Of a stretch of 64,000 nucleotides of DNA, positions 33,233-43,924 are shown piece by piece. The DNA is taken from assembly GCF_900112865.1 (NCBI RefSeq), contig NZ_FONH01000010.1:62001-126000 (forward strand). The letters run 5' to 3'. Positions within the stretch are counted from its first letter, which is position 1; the number at the start of each line of letters is the position of its first letter. The stretch comes from Dyella marensis. Its GTDB lineage: Bacteria; Pseudomonadota; Gammaproteobacteria; Xanthomonadales; Rhodanobacteraceae. The notes under the pieces were generated by a model, which worked only from the letters and a program-made list of their open reading frames with translations, had not been told where the DNA came from and did not search any database. The translations under genes and the position numbers were made by a program.

Positions 33233-35740
33233 TCAGAAGATGTCGTACGCGTGCTGCTGGTCGGGATCCTCCTGCTGCTGGCTGGCCTGCTGGCGCAGGC
33301 GGTCCACGTCTTCCACCTTGAACATTTCCGGCATGGCGTTGGGATTGCCCGGCTCGGACGGCAGGCCGCTGGAGCGGTCGATCTGCACCGTGCTGATGCC
33401 CGGCGGCATCGACAGGGTGGCGGAGGGGCGGTCCTTCAGCGCTGCGCCCATGTAGTCCATCCAGATCGGCAACGCCGCCTTAGCGCCGAATTCGCCGCGG
33501 CCCAGCGAGCCGAAGTCGTCGAAGCCTACCCATACGGCCGTGGAGAGATCGCCATTGAAGCCGACGAACCAGGCGTCGCGGTGCTCGTTGGTCGAGCCCG
33601 TCTTGCCGGCGAGGTCGTCGCGACCCAGCGCCATGGCGGCGGCGCCCGTGCCGCGGCGGATCACGTCCTTCATCAGCGAGGTGACCAGGAAATCGTTGCG
33701 CACGTCGATCACCTGCGGCGCCAGCACCGGCGGATGCCCGCCGTCGTGCGCGTCGGCCGGCAGCACCGCGCCGCCCACGCTGGCCGCGCCGGCCGGCGTG
33801 CCGGCGACCGAATTGGCCGGCGCCACCGTGGCATTGGCCGGTGGCGGGCCTGGCGGACGGGTATCGAGCAGGCGCTCCTGGCAGGTGCGGCAGGCGCGTG
33901 CCGGGTTGGCGACGTAGACCGGCTTGCCGTCGCGGTCGTCGATCTCGCTGATGAAGTAGGGCGTGACCAGGTAGCCGCCGTTGGCGAACACCGCATAGCC
34001 GCGCGCCATGCCCATCGGCGACACCGAGGCGGTGCCCAGCGCCATCGACAGGTTGGGCGGCAGGGCGTCGGGCGAGAAGCCGAAGCGGGTGACGTAGTCG
34101 CGCGCATAGCGCACGCCGATGGCGTCGAGCAGGCGCACCGACACCAGGTTCTTGGACTTCACCAGCGCCTCGCGCAAGCGGATCGGGCCGTCGAACTTGT
34201 CGTCGTCGTTGGAGGGCGTCCACAGTCCGTCCGGCCGCGACGGGTCGGGCAGGGCCAGCGGCGCGTCGTTGACGATGGAGGCCGGCGTGAAGCCGCGCTC
34301 GAACGCCGCCGAATAGATGTACGGCTTGAAGCTGGAGCCCGGCTGGCGCGCCGCCATGACCGCGCGGTTGAACTTGCTGCGCAGGAAGTTGAAGCCGCCG
34401 ACCAGGGCCTGCAGCGAGCCGTCCTCCGGATTGACCGAGGCCAGCGCGCCCTGCACCTTCGGGATCTGCGCCAGTTCCCATTCGCCCTTGGCGTTGCGCG
34501 ACAGGCGGATGATGTCGCCGCGCTTGAGCACGGCGGCTACGTTCTTCGGCGGGGCGCCGACACGGGTCTCGTTGACGTAGGGCTTGGCCCAGGCCACCGC
34601 GTCCTGGCCGAGCTTCACCTGCTCGCGACTGGACAGGTAGACCGTCGCCTCGCTGCCGTCCACGCCGGTGACCACGCCCGGGCGCAGGCCGGCGATGTCG
34701 GTATAGCTGGACAGGATGCGGTCGAAGTCCTCGTTGCCGGCACTGTCGGCGAGCTCCTGGTGGTCTTCCGGGCCGCGCCAGCCGTGGCGGTGGTCGTAGT
34801 CGATCAGGCCGGCGCGCAGCGCGTCCACCGCGGACTGCTGGCGGGCGCTCTGCACCGTGGTCTTGATCACATAGCCCTCGGTGAGGGCGTCATTGCCCAG
34901 CCGGTCCAGCGCCTGCAGGCGGACCATCTCGGCCAGGTAGGGGGCGTCCACCTCGATCGGCGGCTCGTGCGGGAAGGCGTCGTTCGGTTCGGCGATCGCC
35001 TGCTGGTACTCGGCCTGGGTGATGTAGCGGTTGTTCAGCATCTGCCCCAGCACCCAGTTGCGGCGGTTGAGGCCGCGCTTGGGGTTGTTGATCGGGTTGA
35101 CCACCGAGGGCAGCTGGAAGGTCGAGGCGATCATCGCGCACTCGGCCACGGTCAGCTGGTCCAGGCTCTTGCCGTAGTAGTACGCGGCGGCGGCGGCCAC
35201 GCCATAGGAACGGTGGCCGAGGAACATCTTGTTCAGATAGAGCTCGAGGATCTGGTCCTTGCTGAGCTCGTTCTCCATGCGCAGGGCGATGAAGATTTCC
35301 GTGAGCTTGCGCGAATACAACTTCTCGGGGCTCAGGAAGAAGTTTCGCGCAACCTGTTGGGTAATGGTCGAGCCGCCGGGGCCCTTGTCGCCGCCGGAGA
35401 CGACCACGTGCCAGCCGGCGCGGGCAATGCCGTGCCAGTCCACGCCGGGGTGGCGGTAGAAATCGCCGTCCTCGGCCGACAGTACGGCGTGCTTGAGGCG
35501 ATCGGGTACCGCGGCGATGGCGACCGGGATGCGCCGGGTCTCGCCGAAGGTGGCGATCAGCTTGCCGTCGGCGGTGACCACGCGCAGCGGCACCTGCATG
35601 TGATAGTCCTTCAGGACCGCGACAGAGGGGATGCGCGGCGAGACCAGCCAATACGCCACACCCACCGCGGCGACCGCCAGCAGCAATCCGGTGAAGGCAA
35701 GGATCAGCACCCAGCGCAGCAGACGCTTGAGAATTTGCAT
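33233..35740 (-). CDS. mrcA: Penicillin-binding protein 1A (bifunctional transglycosylase/transpeptidase)
   Basis: Class A PBP that polymerises glycan strands and cross-links peptides in the periplasm. The 835-residue product has an N-terminal membrane anchor (about 9-31). The GT51 domain carries catalytic E90 in SAEDGDFY and TITQQVARNFFLS. An OB-like insert follows, then the transpeptidase with catalytic S469 (SSFK), the SKN-type motif in VKSKNLVS and KTG at 713-715. A Pro/Ala-rich insert (about 635-675) interrupts the transpeptidase domain, and a Gln-rich tail ends the protein. It is divergent from pilM, as in Pseudomonas and Xanthomonas. Confidence 0.97.
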   Translation of the reverse strand: MQILKRLLRWVLILAFTGLLLAVAAVGVAYWLVSPRIPSVAVLKDYHMQVPLRVVTADGKLIATFGETRRIPVAIAAVPDRLKHAVLSAEDGDFYRHPGVDWHGIARAGWHVVVSGGDKGPGGSTITQQVARNFFLSPEKLYSRKLTEIFIALRMENELSKDQILELYLNKMFLGHRSYGVAAAAAYYYGKSLDQLTVAECAMIASTFQLPSVVNPINNPKRGLNRRNWVLGQMLNNRYITQAEYQQAIAEPNDAFPHEPPIEVDAPYLAEMVRLQALDRLGNDALTEGYVIKTTVQSARQQSAVDALRAGLIDYDHRHGWRGPEDHQELADSAGNEDFDRILSSYTDIAGLRPGVVTGVDGSEATVYLSSREQVKLGQDAVAWAKPYVNETRVGAPPKNVAAVLKRGDIIRLSRNAKGEWELAQIPKVQGALASVNPEDGSLQALVGGFNFLRSKFNRAVMAARQPGSSFKPYIYSAAFERGFTPASIVNDAPLALPDPSRPDGLWTPSNDDDKFDGPIRLREALVKSKNLVSVRLLDAIGVRYARDYVTRFGFSPDALPPNLSMALGTASVSPMGMARGYAVFANGGYLVTPYFISEIDDRDGKPVYVANPARACRTCQERLLDTRPPGPPPANATVAPANSVAGTPAGAASVGGAVLPADAHDGGHPPVLAPQVIDVRNDFLVTSLMKDVIRRGTGAAAMALGRDDLAGKTGSTNEHRDAWFVGFNGDLSTAVWVGFDDFGSLGRGEFGAKAALPIWMDYMGAALKDRPSATLSMPPGISTVQIDRSSGLPSEPGNPNAMPEMFKVEDVDRLRQQASQQQEDPDQQHAYDIF

Positions 35741-35778
35741 GGTGTGGATATTGCGAGACCTGAGTCAAAACACGGCAC

Positions 35779-35784
35779 AGTATA
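35779..35784 (-). promoter_or_regulatory. Candidate -10 box for mrcA
   Basis: TATACT on the minus strand, 39 bases before the mrcA start codon. No convincing -35 box at 16-18 bases, so the assignment is tentative. The intergenic region 35741-36016 is AT-richer than its surroundings, as expected for a divergent promoter pair. Confidence 0.35.
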
Positions 35785-35928
35785 GATGTAGCACCATTTG
35801 CTTAACGGTAGAGGACGGCACATTCCCACCGGCAGGTCACCGTTACGTCACAAAAACGGCCGGGACGTGATTAGCGCCAAATGTGGATGCCGTCACGCCA
35901 AAACAGTCGAGAAAGTTCGTGTAGGCCG

Positions 35929-37074
<1,146 letters not shown>

Positions 37075-37075
<1 letters not shown>

Positions 37076-37869
37076 TGGCACGCATCAACCTACTTCCCTG
37101 GCGCGCCGAACGCCGCAAGCATCGCGAGCGTGAGTTCTTCATGCAGCTCGGCGCGGCGGTCGTCGCGGCGATCCTGGTCGTGCTGGTGTGGATGACCTGG
37201 ATGGACCAGCGCATCGGCAACCAGAACGAGCGCAACGACTACCTGCAGGGCGAGATCAAGCAGCTCGACGAGCGCATTGCCAAGATCAAGGATCTGGAGA
37301 AGGTGCGCGAGCGCCTGCTGGCCCGCAAGCAGATCATCGAGCAGCTGCAGGCCAACCGCTCGCAGATGGTCCACCTGTTCGACGAACTGGTGAAGACCAT
37401 CCCCGCCAGCGCGCGCCTCAGTGGGCTCAAGCAGAGCGGCGAATCGATGTCGCTGGACGGCGTCGCGCAGTCCAACGCCAGCGTCGCCGAATACATGCGC
37501 AACCTCGAAGCCTCGCCGTGGATGGGCCACACCGATCTGCGCAAGACCGAGAACACTCACGGCGATTCGCGCATGCCCTACGTGTTCGGCCTGGACGTCG
37601 CGCTCAGCAAGCCCAAGGGTGACGATGCCGCGGACGGTGAACATGTGTCGGTACAGCCGGCCGGCGGCGCCAGCGCCTCGGCTCCGGCTACTGCGGCGCC
37701 CATCGCCCCTGCGGCTGCGGCACCTGCCACGTCCGGCACGGCTGCGCGCCAGGCGCTCGGCGCGGCGGCGCAGTCGTTGACCTCGCCGGCCAAGCCCGCG
37801 CAGGCGGCAGCTCCGCAGCAGGCGCCCAAGCCGACCAGCGCGGCGAGCAACGGGGGAGCCAAGCCATGA
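37075..37869 (+). CDS. pilN: Type IV pilus assembly protein PilN
   Basis: Bitopic membrane protein that pairs with PilO in the periplasm. The conserved PilM-binding tail INLLPWRAERRK is at residues 3-14, followed by a membrane helix (about 24-42) and a coiled coil (about 50-100). A Pro/Ala-rich tail of about 65 residues (200-264) extends beyond typical PilN proteins of about 200 residues; it is low complexity and probably disordered. The start overlaps the pilM stop and the end overlaps the pilO start. Confidence 0.95.
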
Positions 37870-38519
37870 AACTCTTGAATGACCTGCGCAACCTCGATCG
37901 CAACAACATCGGCGGCTGGCCGAAGTCGGCCAAGATCTTCTTCACCGTGCTGCTGTTCGGCCTGGTCGGGTTCTTCGGCTGGTACCTGATCATCAGCGAC
38001 CAGCAGGACAACCTGAACACGCTGGCCGGCAAGGAAGAACAGCTCAAGCAGGAGTTCTCCCAGAAGCAGGCCAAGGCAGTGAATCTCGAAGCGTTGCAGC
38101 AGCAGCTCGACGAGATGCAGGACATGCTGCGCCAGCTGCTGCGCCAGCTGCCCAGCCGCACCGAGATGCCGGAACTGCTGGTCGATATCTCGCAGACCGC
38201 GCTGTCGGCGGGCCTGGAGACCGAGCTGTTCCAGCCGGGCGCCGAGATCCCGAAGGATTTCTACGCCGAGAAGCCGATCCAGTTGCGCATGGTGGGCAAC
38301 TACCACCAGTTCGGCACCTTCATCAGCGGCGTGGCCTCGCTGCCGCGCGTGGTGATCCTGACCCTGCACGACGTCTCGCTCACGCCCAAGGACAAGAACG
38401 GCATGCTGGTCCTGCAGGGCACGGTCAAGACCTATCGCTATCTGGAAGACGACGAGAGCGCCGAAGCCAAGGCGGCCAACGCCAGGCCGGCAGGCGCCAA
38501 GACCGGGGGGCAGAAATGA
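37866..38519 (+). CDS. pilO: Type IV pilus assembly protein PilO
   Basis: Inner-membrane partner of PilN in the alignment complex. The 217-residue product has a cytoplasmic N-terminus with NDLRNLDRNNIGGWPKSAKI, a membrane helix (about 24-42), a coiled coil (about 50-90) and a ferredoxin-like periplasmic domain with LPSRTEMPELLVDISQTA and PIQLRMVGNYHQFGTFISG. Overlaps of four bases with pilN and with pilP show tight coupling. Confidence 0.96.
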   Translation: MKLLNDLRNLDRNNIGGWPKSAKIFFTVLLFGLVGFFGWYLIISDQQDNLNTLAGKEEQLKQEFSQKQAKAVNLEALQQQLDEMQDMLRQLLRQLPSRTEMPELLVDISQTALSAGLETELFQPGAEIPKDFYAEKPIQLRMVGNYHQFGTFISGVASLPRVVILTLHDVSLTPKDKNGMLVLQGTVKTYRYLEDDESAEAKAANARPAGAKTGGQK

Positions 38520-39046
38520 GCAACACCACCGCCCTCCGCGCCGTACGCGTCGCGCTGGCCATCGCCGCCGTCCTGATGCTTGCCGGCTGCACCCGCGGCA
38601 TGTCGGACCTGCGCGACTGGGTCGCGCAGGAAAAGCAGAAGAAGGGCGCGCCGATTCCCGCGCTCCCCGTGATCAAGACCTTCGAAACCTTCCTCTACAA
38701 CGACCAGGACCGCCGCGACCCGTTCAGCCCCAGCACTGCTGAGCTGGACAACAGCGCCGCGAACGGTCCGCGCCCCGACCAGGACCGCGCCAAGGAGCCG
38801 CTCGAAGCGTTCGCGCTCGACAGCCTCAAGATGGTCGGCACGGTCGGTACCGGCAACGGCATGGAAGTGCTGATCAAGGATCCCACCGGGGTGATCCATC
38901 GGGTTCACCGCGGCGAATACATGGGCCAGAACTACGGACACGTCTCCGCCATCGCCGAAGACCATCTTGAACTGGTCGAACTGGTATCCAACGGCAACGG
39001 TGGCTGGATGGAACGCTCGGCCAGCATCGCGCTTGGCGAGAAATAA
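38516..39046 (+). CDS. pilP: Type IV pilus lipoprotein PilP
   Basis: Inner-membrane lipoprotein that connects PilN/PilO to the secretin PilQ. The 176-residue precursor has a signal with lipobox MLAGC (Cys25). A flexible linker with DRRDPFSPS precedes a beta-rich domain (about 95-170) with LDSLKMVGTVGTGNGMEVL and VHRGEYMGQNYGHV, the PilQ-binding part. It overlaps pilO and lies 20 bases before pilQ. Confidence 0.96.
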   Translation: MSNTTALRAVRVALAIAAVLMLAGCTRGMSDLRDWVAQEKQKKGAPIPALPVIKTFETFLYNDQDRRDPFSPSTAELDNSAANGPRPDQDRAKEPLEAFALDSLKMVGTVGTGNGMEVLIKDPTGVIHRVHRGEYMGQNYGHVSAIAEDHLELVELVSNGNGGWMERSASIALGEK

Positions 39047-39066
39047 GAATCACAGGGGCTGATGCA

Positions 39067-41295
39067 ATGACGAACCTCAACCAACCAGTCCAGGGCCGTG
39101 TCATGCGCCATGCGAGTCGCCGCTTGTTCACCGCACTGCTGATCGCCGGTGCCGCGTGGTCCGGCCTCGCAGCCGCCGCGACGAACACCTTGCGCGAGAT
39201 CAGCTACGACACCCTGCCTGGCGGCAAGGTGGAGCTGCATCTGAACTTCGCCCAGGGCCCGGTGCCCGAGCCGAAGGTCTTCACCACCGGCAACCCGCCA
39301 CGCATCGCCATCGACTTCCCCGATACCGAGAACTCCGCCGCACGGCACCTCGACATCGGCAAGGGCTCGACCATGGGCGTTTCGGCGATCTCCGCCGGCG
39401 GCCGCACCCGCGTGGTGGTCGAACTGATGCGCGACTCGAGCTACCGCTCGCGCGTCGACGGCAACAGCCTGGTGTTCACGGTCAGCAATGGCACCGAGGC
39501 ACAGACCACCACCACGGCGTCGATCATCGATCCGTCCAAGGCGCTGCCGTCCTCGGCCGCCGGCCCGGCGGTGTCCAATATCGACTTCCGGCGCGGTCCC
39601 AACGGCGAAGGCCGCGTGCTGATCAACTTCAGCGGCTCCGGCGCCAATGCGGACATGAAGCGCGAAGGCGACAAGGTCGTGGTCAACCTCGACCACGTGA
39701 ACCTGCCCGCGAACCTCGCCCAGCGCCTGGATGTGCTCGACTTCGCCACGCCGGTGCAGTCGGTCACCACCAAGGCCGGCACGCGCGGCGGCGCCCGCAT
39801 GGAGATCGCGGTCAAGGGCAACGTGGAGACTTCGGCCTACCAGACCGGCGACCAGTATGTGGTCGAGGTCGCGCCGAAGAAGGTCGCCCCGGGTACTGGT
39901 CCGGACGGCAAGCCGTTGAAGGGTCAGGATCCGACCTATAACGGCAACCGCGTCACCTTCAACTTCCAGGACATCCCGGTCCGCTCGGTGCTGCAGCTGA
40001 TCGCCGACATGTCCGGGCAGAACCTGGTGGCTGCCGATACCGTCGGTGGTGCGATCACTCTGCGCCTCGTCAACGTGCCGTGGGATCAGGCGCTGGATGT
40101 GGTGCTGCGTGCCAAGGGCTTGGACAAGCGCCGCAACGGCAATGTGATCTGGATCGCTCCACAGGAGGAGCTGGCCAAGTATGAGCAGAGTGTCGCCGAG
40201 GCGCGGATTAAGGCCGAGGACACCGCTGAGCTGGTCACTGACTACATCCCGATCAGCTACGGCAAGGCGCAGGACATCGCCAAGCTGCTGACTCAGGGCA
40301 GCATGGGTAGTACTAGTGGCGGCGGCGCCGGTAACGCCAGTCGTGGTTTCCTGTCCTCGCGCGGCAGCGTGTCCTTCGACGAACGCACCAATACGCTGCT
40401 CGTCAACGACAACCCGCAGAAAATCCGTGAATTGCGTGATTTGATCGCAGTGCTCGACCGACCGGTCCAGCAGGTGCTGATCGAATCGCGCATCGTGGTG
40501 GCTACCGATACTTTCACTCGCGAGCTGGGCGTAAAGTGGGGCGTGCAGGCGACCCATACCACCAGCGGCGGCAACGTCATTTCGACCAGTCCGACCGGTA
40601 CCAACGCAGGTGGCCTGGCGATCAACCAGGGCAATATCAACAACGCGGGCGGCACCGGCACCACCACTTATCAGACAGGTGCGGGCGGCTTCAACGTGAA
40701 CCTGCCGGCGACGAATGCCCTCGCCAGCACGCTTGGCTTGGCGATTCTCGGCAAGAACTACTTGGTCGACCTGGAACTGTCGGCGGCTCAGAGCGAGGGC
40801 CGCGGCGAAGTGATCTCCAGCCCGCGCGTCATCACCGCGAACCAGCAGGAAGCGGTGATCCGCCAGGGTCAGGAAATCGGCTACGTGACCTACCAGAACA
40901 GCGGCGGCTCCGGCACCGCGCCGACCGCGTCCGTGCAGTTCAAGGACGCCGTGCTGGAACTGAAGGTCACCCCGACCATCACCGCCGACAACCGCGTCTA
41001 CCTCGCGATCAACGTGAAGAAGGATGCGCTGGCGCAGTTCGTCACCACGCCGAACGGTCAGGTGCCGCAGATCGATACCCGCGAGATCAACACTTCCGTG
41101 CTGGTAGACAACGGCCAGACCGTGGTGCTCGGCGGCATCTATGAGATCACCAAGCAGAACACCGTCACCAAGGTGCCGGGCCTCGGTGATATCCCCGGCA
41201 TCGGTGTGCTGTTCCGCACCACCAAGCGCCAGAACGACAAGGCTGAACTGCTGATCTTCGTGACCCCGCGCATCCTGAGCGACAGCTTGCGCTGA
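39067..41295 (+). CDS. pilQ: Type IV pilus secretin PilQ
   Basis: Outer-membrane secretin through which the pilus exits. The 742-residue precursor has a signal peptide (cleavage near residue 38; an ATG at 39103 gives a shorter, more usual signal). Two AMIN-type peptidoglycan-binding domains (about 42-145 and 175-290) are followed by the N0/N1 region (VTFNFQDIPVRSVLQLIADMS) and the C-terminal secretin domain with VISSPRVITANQQEAVIRQG and VPGLGDIPGIGVLFRT. A Gly/Ser/Asn-rich loop occurs near 415-435. Codons around 40381-40560 are less GC-rich at third positions than those either side. Confidence 0.97.
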   Translation: MTNLNQPVQGRVMRHASRRLFTALLIAGAAWSGLAAAATNTLREISYDTLPGGKVELHLNFAQGPVPEPKVFTTGNPPRIAIDFPDTENSAARHLDIGKGSTMGVSAISAGGRTRVVVELMRDSSYRSRVDGNSLVFTVSNGTEAQTTTTASIIDPSKALPSSAAGPAVSNIDFRRGPNGEGRVLINFSGSGANADMKREGDKVVVNLDHVNLPANLAQRLDVLDFATPVQSVTTKAGTRGGARMEIAVKGNVETSAYQTGDQYVVEVAPKKVAPGTGPDGKPLKGQDPTYNGNRVTFNFQDIPVRSVLQLIADMSGQNLVAADTVGGAITLRLVNVPWDQALDVVLRAKGLDKRRNGNVIWIAPQEELAKYEQSVAEARIKAEDTAELVTDYIPISYGKAQDIAKLLTQGSMGSTSGGGAGNASRGFLSSRGSVSFDERTNTLLVNDNPQKIRELRDLIAVLDRPVQQVLIESRIVVATDTFTRELGVKWGVQATHTTSGGNVISTSPTGTNAGGLAINQGNINNAGGTGTTTYQTGAGGFNVNLPATNALASTLGLAILGKNYLVDLELSAAQSEGRGEVISSPRVITANQQEAVIRQGQEIGYVTYQNSGGSGTAPTASVQFKDAVLELKVTPTITADNRVYLAINVKKDALAQFVTTPNGQVPQIDTREINTSVLVDNGQTVVLGGIYEITKQNTVTKVPGLGDIPGIGVLFRTTKRQNDKAELLIFVTPRILSDSLR

Positions 41296-41319
41296 GCGGA
41301 TCGTCAGCGAGAAACACGC

Positions 41320-41352
41320 AAGAAGGGCGGCCTCGGGCCGCCCTTCTTCGTT
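41320..41352 (+). terminator. Terminator after pilQ
   Basis: AAGAAGGGCGGCC-TCG-GGCCGCCCTTCTT stem followed by CGTTT. It ends the pilMNOPQ transcript. Confidence 0.88.
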
Positions 41353-41463
41353 TCCGTGCATGCTCAAGCTATGCCATCAGTCGCGGCCCCGCCGCCGCGC
41401 CCGCTCGCTAAACTTCCGGGACATGCCGCTGTCTGTAAGCGGATGAACCCAGATGGGAACCCG

Positions 41464-42459
41464 ATGGACATGCCCGAGAGTCAACCGTCGTCGCGGCTGC
41501 AGCAGTCCTTTACGCGCCTGCGCGAAGCACTGCAGCAGAGCATCGTCGGCCAGCCGCACCTGATCGATTGCCTGCTCGTCGCACTGCTGGCGGATGGCCA
41601 CCTGCTGGTCGAGGGCGCGCCGGGCCTGGCCAAGACCACCGCGGTGAAGGCGCTGGCGGGACGTATCGAGGCGGATTTCCACCGCGTGCAGTTCACCCCG
41701 GACCTGCTGCCGGCGGATCTCACCGGCACCGACATCTTCCGGCCGCAGTCGGGCAGCTTCGAATTCGAGCGCGGTCCGCTGTTCCACAACATCGTGCTGG
41801 CGGACGAGATCAATCGCGCGCCGGCCAAGGTCCAGTCCGCCCTGCTCGAGGCCATGGCCGAGCGGCAGATCACCGTCGGCCGCAGCACCTGGCGGCTGCC
41901 CGAGCTGTTCATGGTGATGGCGACGCAGAATCCGATCGAGCAGGAAGGCACCTTCGCGTTGCCCGAGGCGCAGCTCGACCGCTTCGTCATGCATGTGACC
42001 ATCGGCTATCCGGATGCCGCTTCCGAGCTGGCGATCCTGCGCCTGGCGCGCGAGCAGGCGCGGCGCAGCCTCCACCCGCAGCCCGAACCGCCACCGACAC
42101 TGAGCCAGTCCGACGTATTCGCCGCCCGCGAAGCCGTACTTGCGGTGCACATGGCGCCCGCGCTGGAGTCGTACATCGCGCAGCTGGTGCTGGCCAGCCG
42201 CGACGCCGGCGTCTACGGGCCGCAGTTGAAGCGCTGGATCGCCTGGGGCGGCAGCCCGCGCGCGACCATCGCGCTGGACCGCTGCGCGCGCGCCCACGCC
42301 TGGCTGGCGGGGCGCGACTACGCCTTGCCGGAAGACGTGCACGCGCTCGCCCATGACGTGCTGCGCCATCGCATCCTGCTCAGCTACGAAGCCGAGGCGG
42401 AAGGCATCCGCAGCGACCAGGTGGTGACGCGCCTGCTGGAGCTCGTGCCGTTGCCGTGA
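41464..42459 (+). CDS. MoxR family AAA+ ATPase
   Basis: A 331-residue AAA+ ATPase of the MoxR class. These act as chaperones or metal-insertion factors for von Willebrand factor A (VWA) domain proteins encoded beside them (family knowledge). Walker A is EGAPGLAKT, Walker B is VLADEINRAP, sensor 1 lies in VMATQNPIEQEG, and the arginine-finger context LPEAQLDRF is present. The start is uncertain: ATG 41443 and ATG 41464 are both in frame and neither has a strong ribosome-binding site. Its stop overlaps the DUF58 gene (GTGA). It begins a six-gene MoxR-DUF58-DUF4381-BatA-BatB/C-BatD operon. Confidence 0.92.
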   Translation: MDMPESQPSSRLQQSFTRLREALQQSIVGQPHLIDCLLVALLADGHLLVEGAPGLAKTTAVKALAGRIEADFHRVQFTPDLLPADLTGTDIFRPQSGSFEFERGPLFHNIVLADEINRAPAKVQSALLEAMAERQITVGRSTWRLPELFMVMATQNPIEQEGTFALPEAQLDRFVMHVTIGYPDAASELAILRLAREQARRSLHPQPEPPPTLSQSDVFAAREAVLAVHMAPALESYIAQLVLASRDAGVYGPQLKRWIAWGGSPRATIALDRCARAHAWLAGRDYALPEDVHALAHDVLRHRILLSYEAEAEGIRSDQVVTRLLELVPLP

Positions 42460-43394
42460 GCGCCGTGTTGCCACCCGCCGCGGACGGTGACGGACGCGTC
42501 AGCGTCTCCCTGGCCGAATTGCTCGCCCAGCGCGCCCGCGCGGCGCGCAAGCCCTTGCCTCTGCGCCGCAGCCGCGCGGCGCCGGCCGGCCCGCAGGCCA
42601 GTCGCGTGCATGGGCGCGGCATGGACTACGCGGAATCGCGCGCCTACCAGCCCGGCGATGACGTGCGCCGGCTCGACTGGCGCCTCACCGCGCGCAGCGG
42701 AAAACTCCACACCAAGCTGTTCCAGGAAGAACGCGAAGGCCGCCTGCTGGTCTTGCTCGACACGCACGCCAGCATGCGCTTCGGCACCCGCGCCCGCTTC
42801 AAGTCCGTGCAGGCGGCGCGCGCCGCGGCGCTGGCAGGATGGCTGGCCGTGCGTGCGGGCGAACGCGTCGGCGCGCTGGCGTTCGGCGAGCGCCGGCACC
42901 TGCTGCGTCCACAGGGCAGCACGCGCGGTGCGCTGGCGCTCTGTGGTGCGATCGCGGCCTGGGATGCCGATCGTGCACCGGCGTCCGGCGCCGAGCCGCT
43001 GTCCGAAGCGCTGCAGCGTGCCGGCCGACTGATGCACGGCGCCAGCCGCGTGCTGCTGATCAGCGATGGGCTCAGCGCCGACGATGCCGCGCGTGGCCGT
43101 CTTATCGACCTGGCGCGTCACACCGACGTCTCCGTGCTGATCGTCGGCGACGCATTGGAACTGGCCTCGGCCCCACCCGGTCGCTATCCGCTCGAACACG
43201 ATGGCCTGCGCCGCGAAGTGGTGCTGATGGGTGAGCGGCAGCGCCGCGACTTCCAGCTGGCCCTCGGCGCCGGCCAGGCTCGCCTCGCCGCGCTGGCGCA
43301 CTCGCTCAATCTGCCCCAGCGCATCGTCGACACCACCGCCGATCCACTCGACGCCGTCGCCGCGCTGCTTGCCGGCACGAAGGCGGGCGCGTGA
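42456..43394 (+). CDS. DUF58 domain protein
   Basis: A 312-residue soluble protein of the DUF58 family, usually encoded next to MoxR. The diagnostic block SRAYQPGDDVRRLDWRLTAR is at about 60-79, followed by a VWA-like fold with LLVLLDTHASMRFGT, in which the MIDAS-like motif reads DxHxS rather than DxSxS. Start is GTG overlapping the moxR stop; no signal peptide or membrane helix. It probably works as a partner of the MoxR ATPase in assembling the Bat proteins (inference from conserved operon order). Confidence 0.9.
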   Translation: MSAVLPPAADGDGRVSVSLAELLAQRARAARKPLPLRRSRAAPAGPQASRVHGRGMDYAESRAYQPGDDVRRLDWRLTARSGKLHTKLFQEEREGRLLVLLDTHASMRFGTRARFKSVQAARAAALAGWLAVRAGERVGALAFGERRHLLRPQGSTRGALALCGAIAAWDADRAPASGAEPLSEALQRAGRLMHGASRVLLISDGLSADDAARGRLIDLARHTDVSVLIVGDALELASAPPGRYPLEHDGLRREVVLMGERQRRDFQLALGAGQARLAALAHSLNLPQRIVDTTADPLDAVAALLAGTKAGA

Positions 43395-43924
43395 TGCCTG
43401 CTACCACTCCGCCGCAGGCCGGGCCGATCCTGCGCGACATCCACCTCCCGCCCGATCCGCCGTGGTGGCCGCCTGCGCCCGGCTGGTGGGCACTGGCGGC
43501 CATCGTGCTGGTGGCACTGGCCCTGGTCTGGTGGTGGCGGCGCAAGCGTCGCCTGCAGCGCGAACACGTGGCCGCCGCACTGGCCGACATCGACGCGCTC
43601 GAACGCACCTATGTCGGCCAACCCCAGCGGCTGGCGATGGAACTGCATCAGCTGCTGCGCCGCGCTGCGCGCCGCTACGACCCGGCCGCCACGCATCATC
43701 GCGGCGAAGCCTGGCGCCGCTGCCTGGCCGTCATGCCGGTGGACGAGGCGACGCTCGCCCGGCTGACCAGCCTGGACGACGCCATGTTCCGCCCCGCTGC
43801 CAGCCCGGCGAATCTCGCCGAAGCTGCCGATGCCACGCGCCACTGGCTGGCGCTGGCGCTGGCGCTGCGGCCAGGGCGCGCCACGCGCCGCCGTGCCGCT
43901 GTGCCGGAGGCCGGGCATGCCTGA
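43394..43924 (+). CDS. DUF4381 membrane protein
   Basis: A 176-residue protein with a Pro/Trp-rich start (IHLPPDPPWWPPAPGWW), one membrane helix (about 33-50) and a cytoplasmic helical domain. These are the features of DUF4381, a family found in MoxR/Bat operons between DUF58 and the BatA-type gene. The ATG at 43394 shares one base with the DUF58 stop; a GTG directly before it is an alternative. Its end overlaps batA by eight bases. The molecular role is unknown. Confidence 0.85.
   Translation: MPATTPPQAGPILRDIHLPPDPPWWPPAPGWWALAAIVLVALALVWWWRRKRRLQREHVAAALADIDALERTYVGQPQRLAMELHQLLRRAARRYDPAATHHRGEAWRRCLAVMPVDEATLARLTSLDDAMFRPAASPANLAEAADATRHWLALALALRPGRATRRRAAVPEAGHA

Noticed and set aside
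33140..35785. An 881-codon open frame on the plus strand
   Set aside because: It is antisense to the complete PBP1A gene, which has all catalytic motifs. High GC makes long antisense frames common here.
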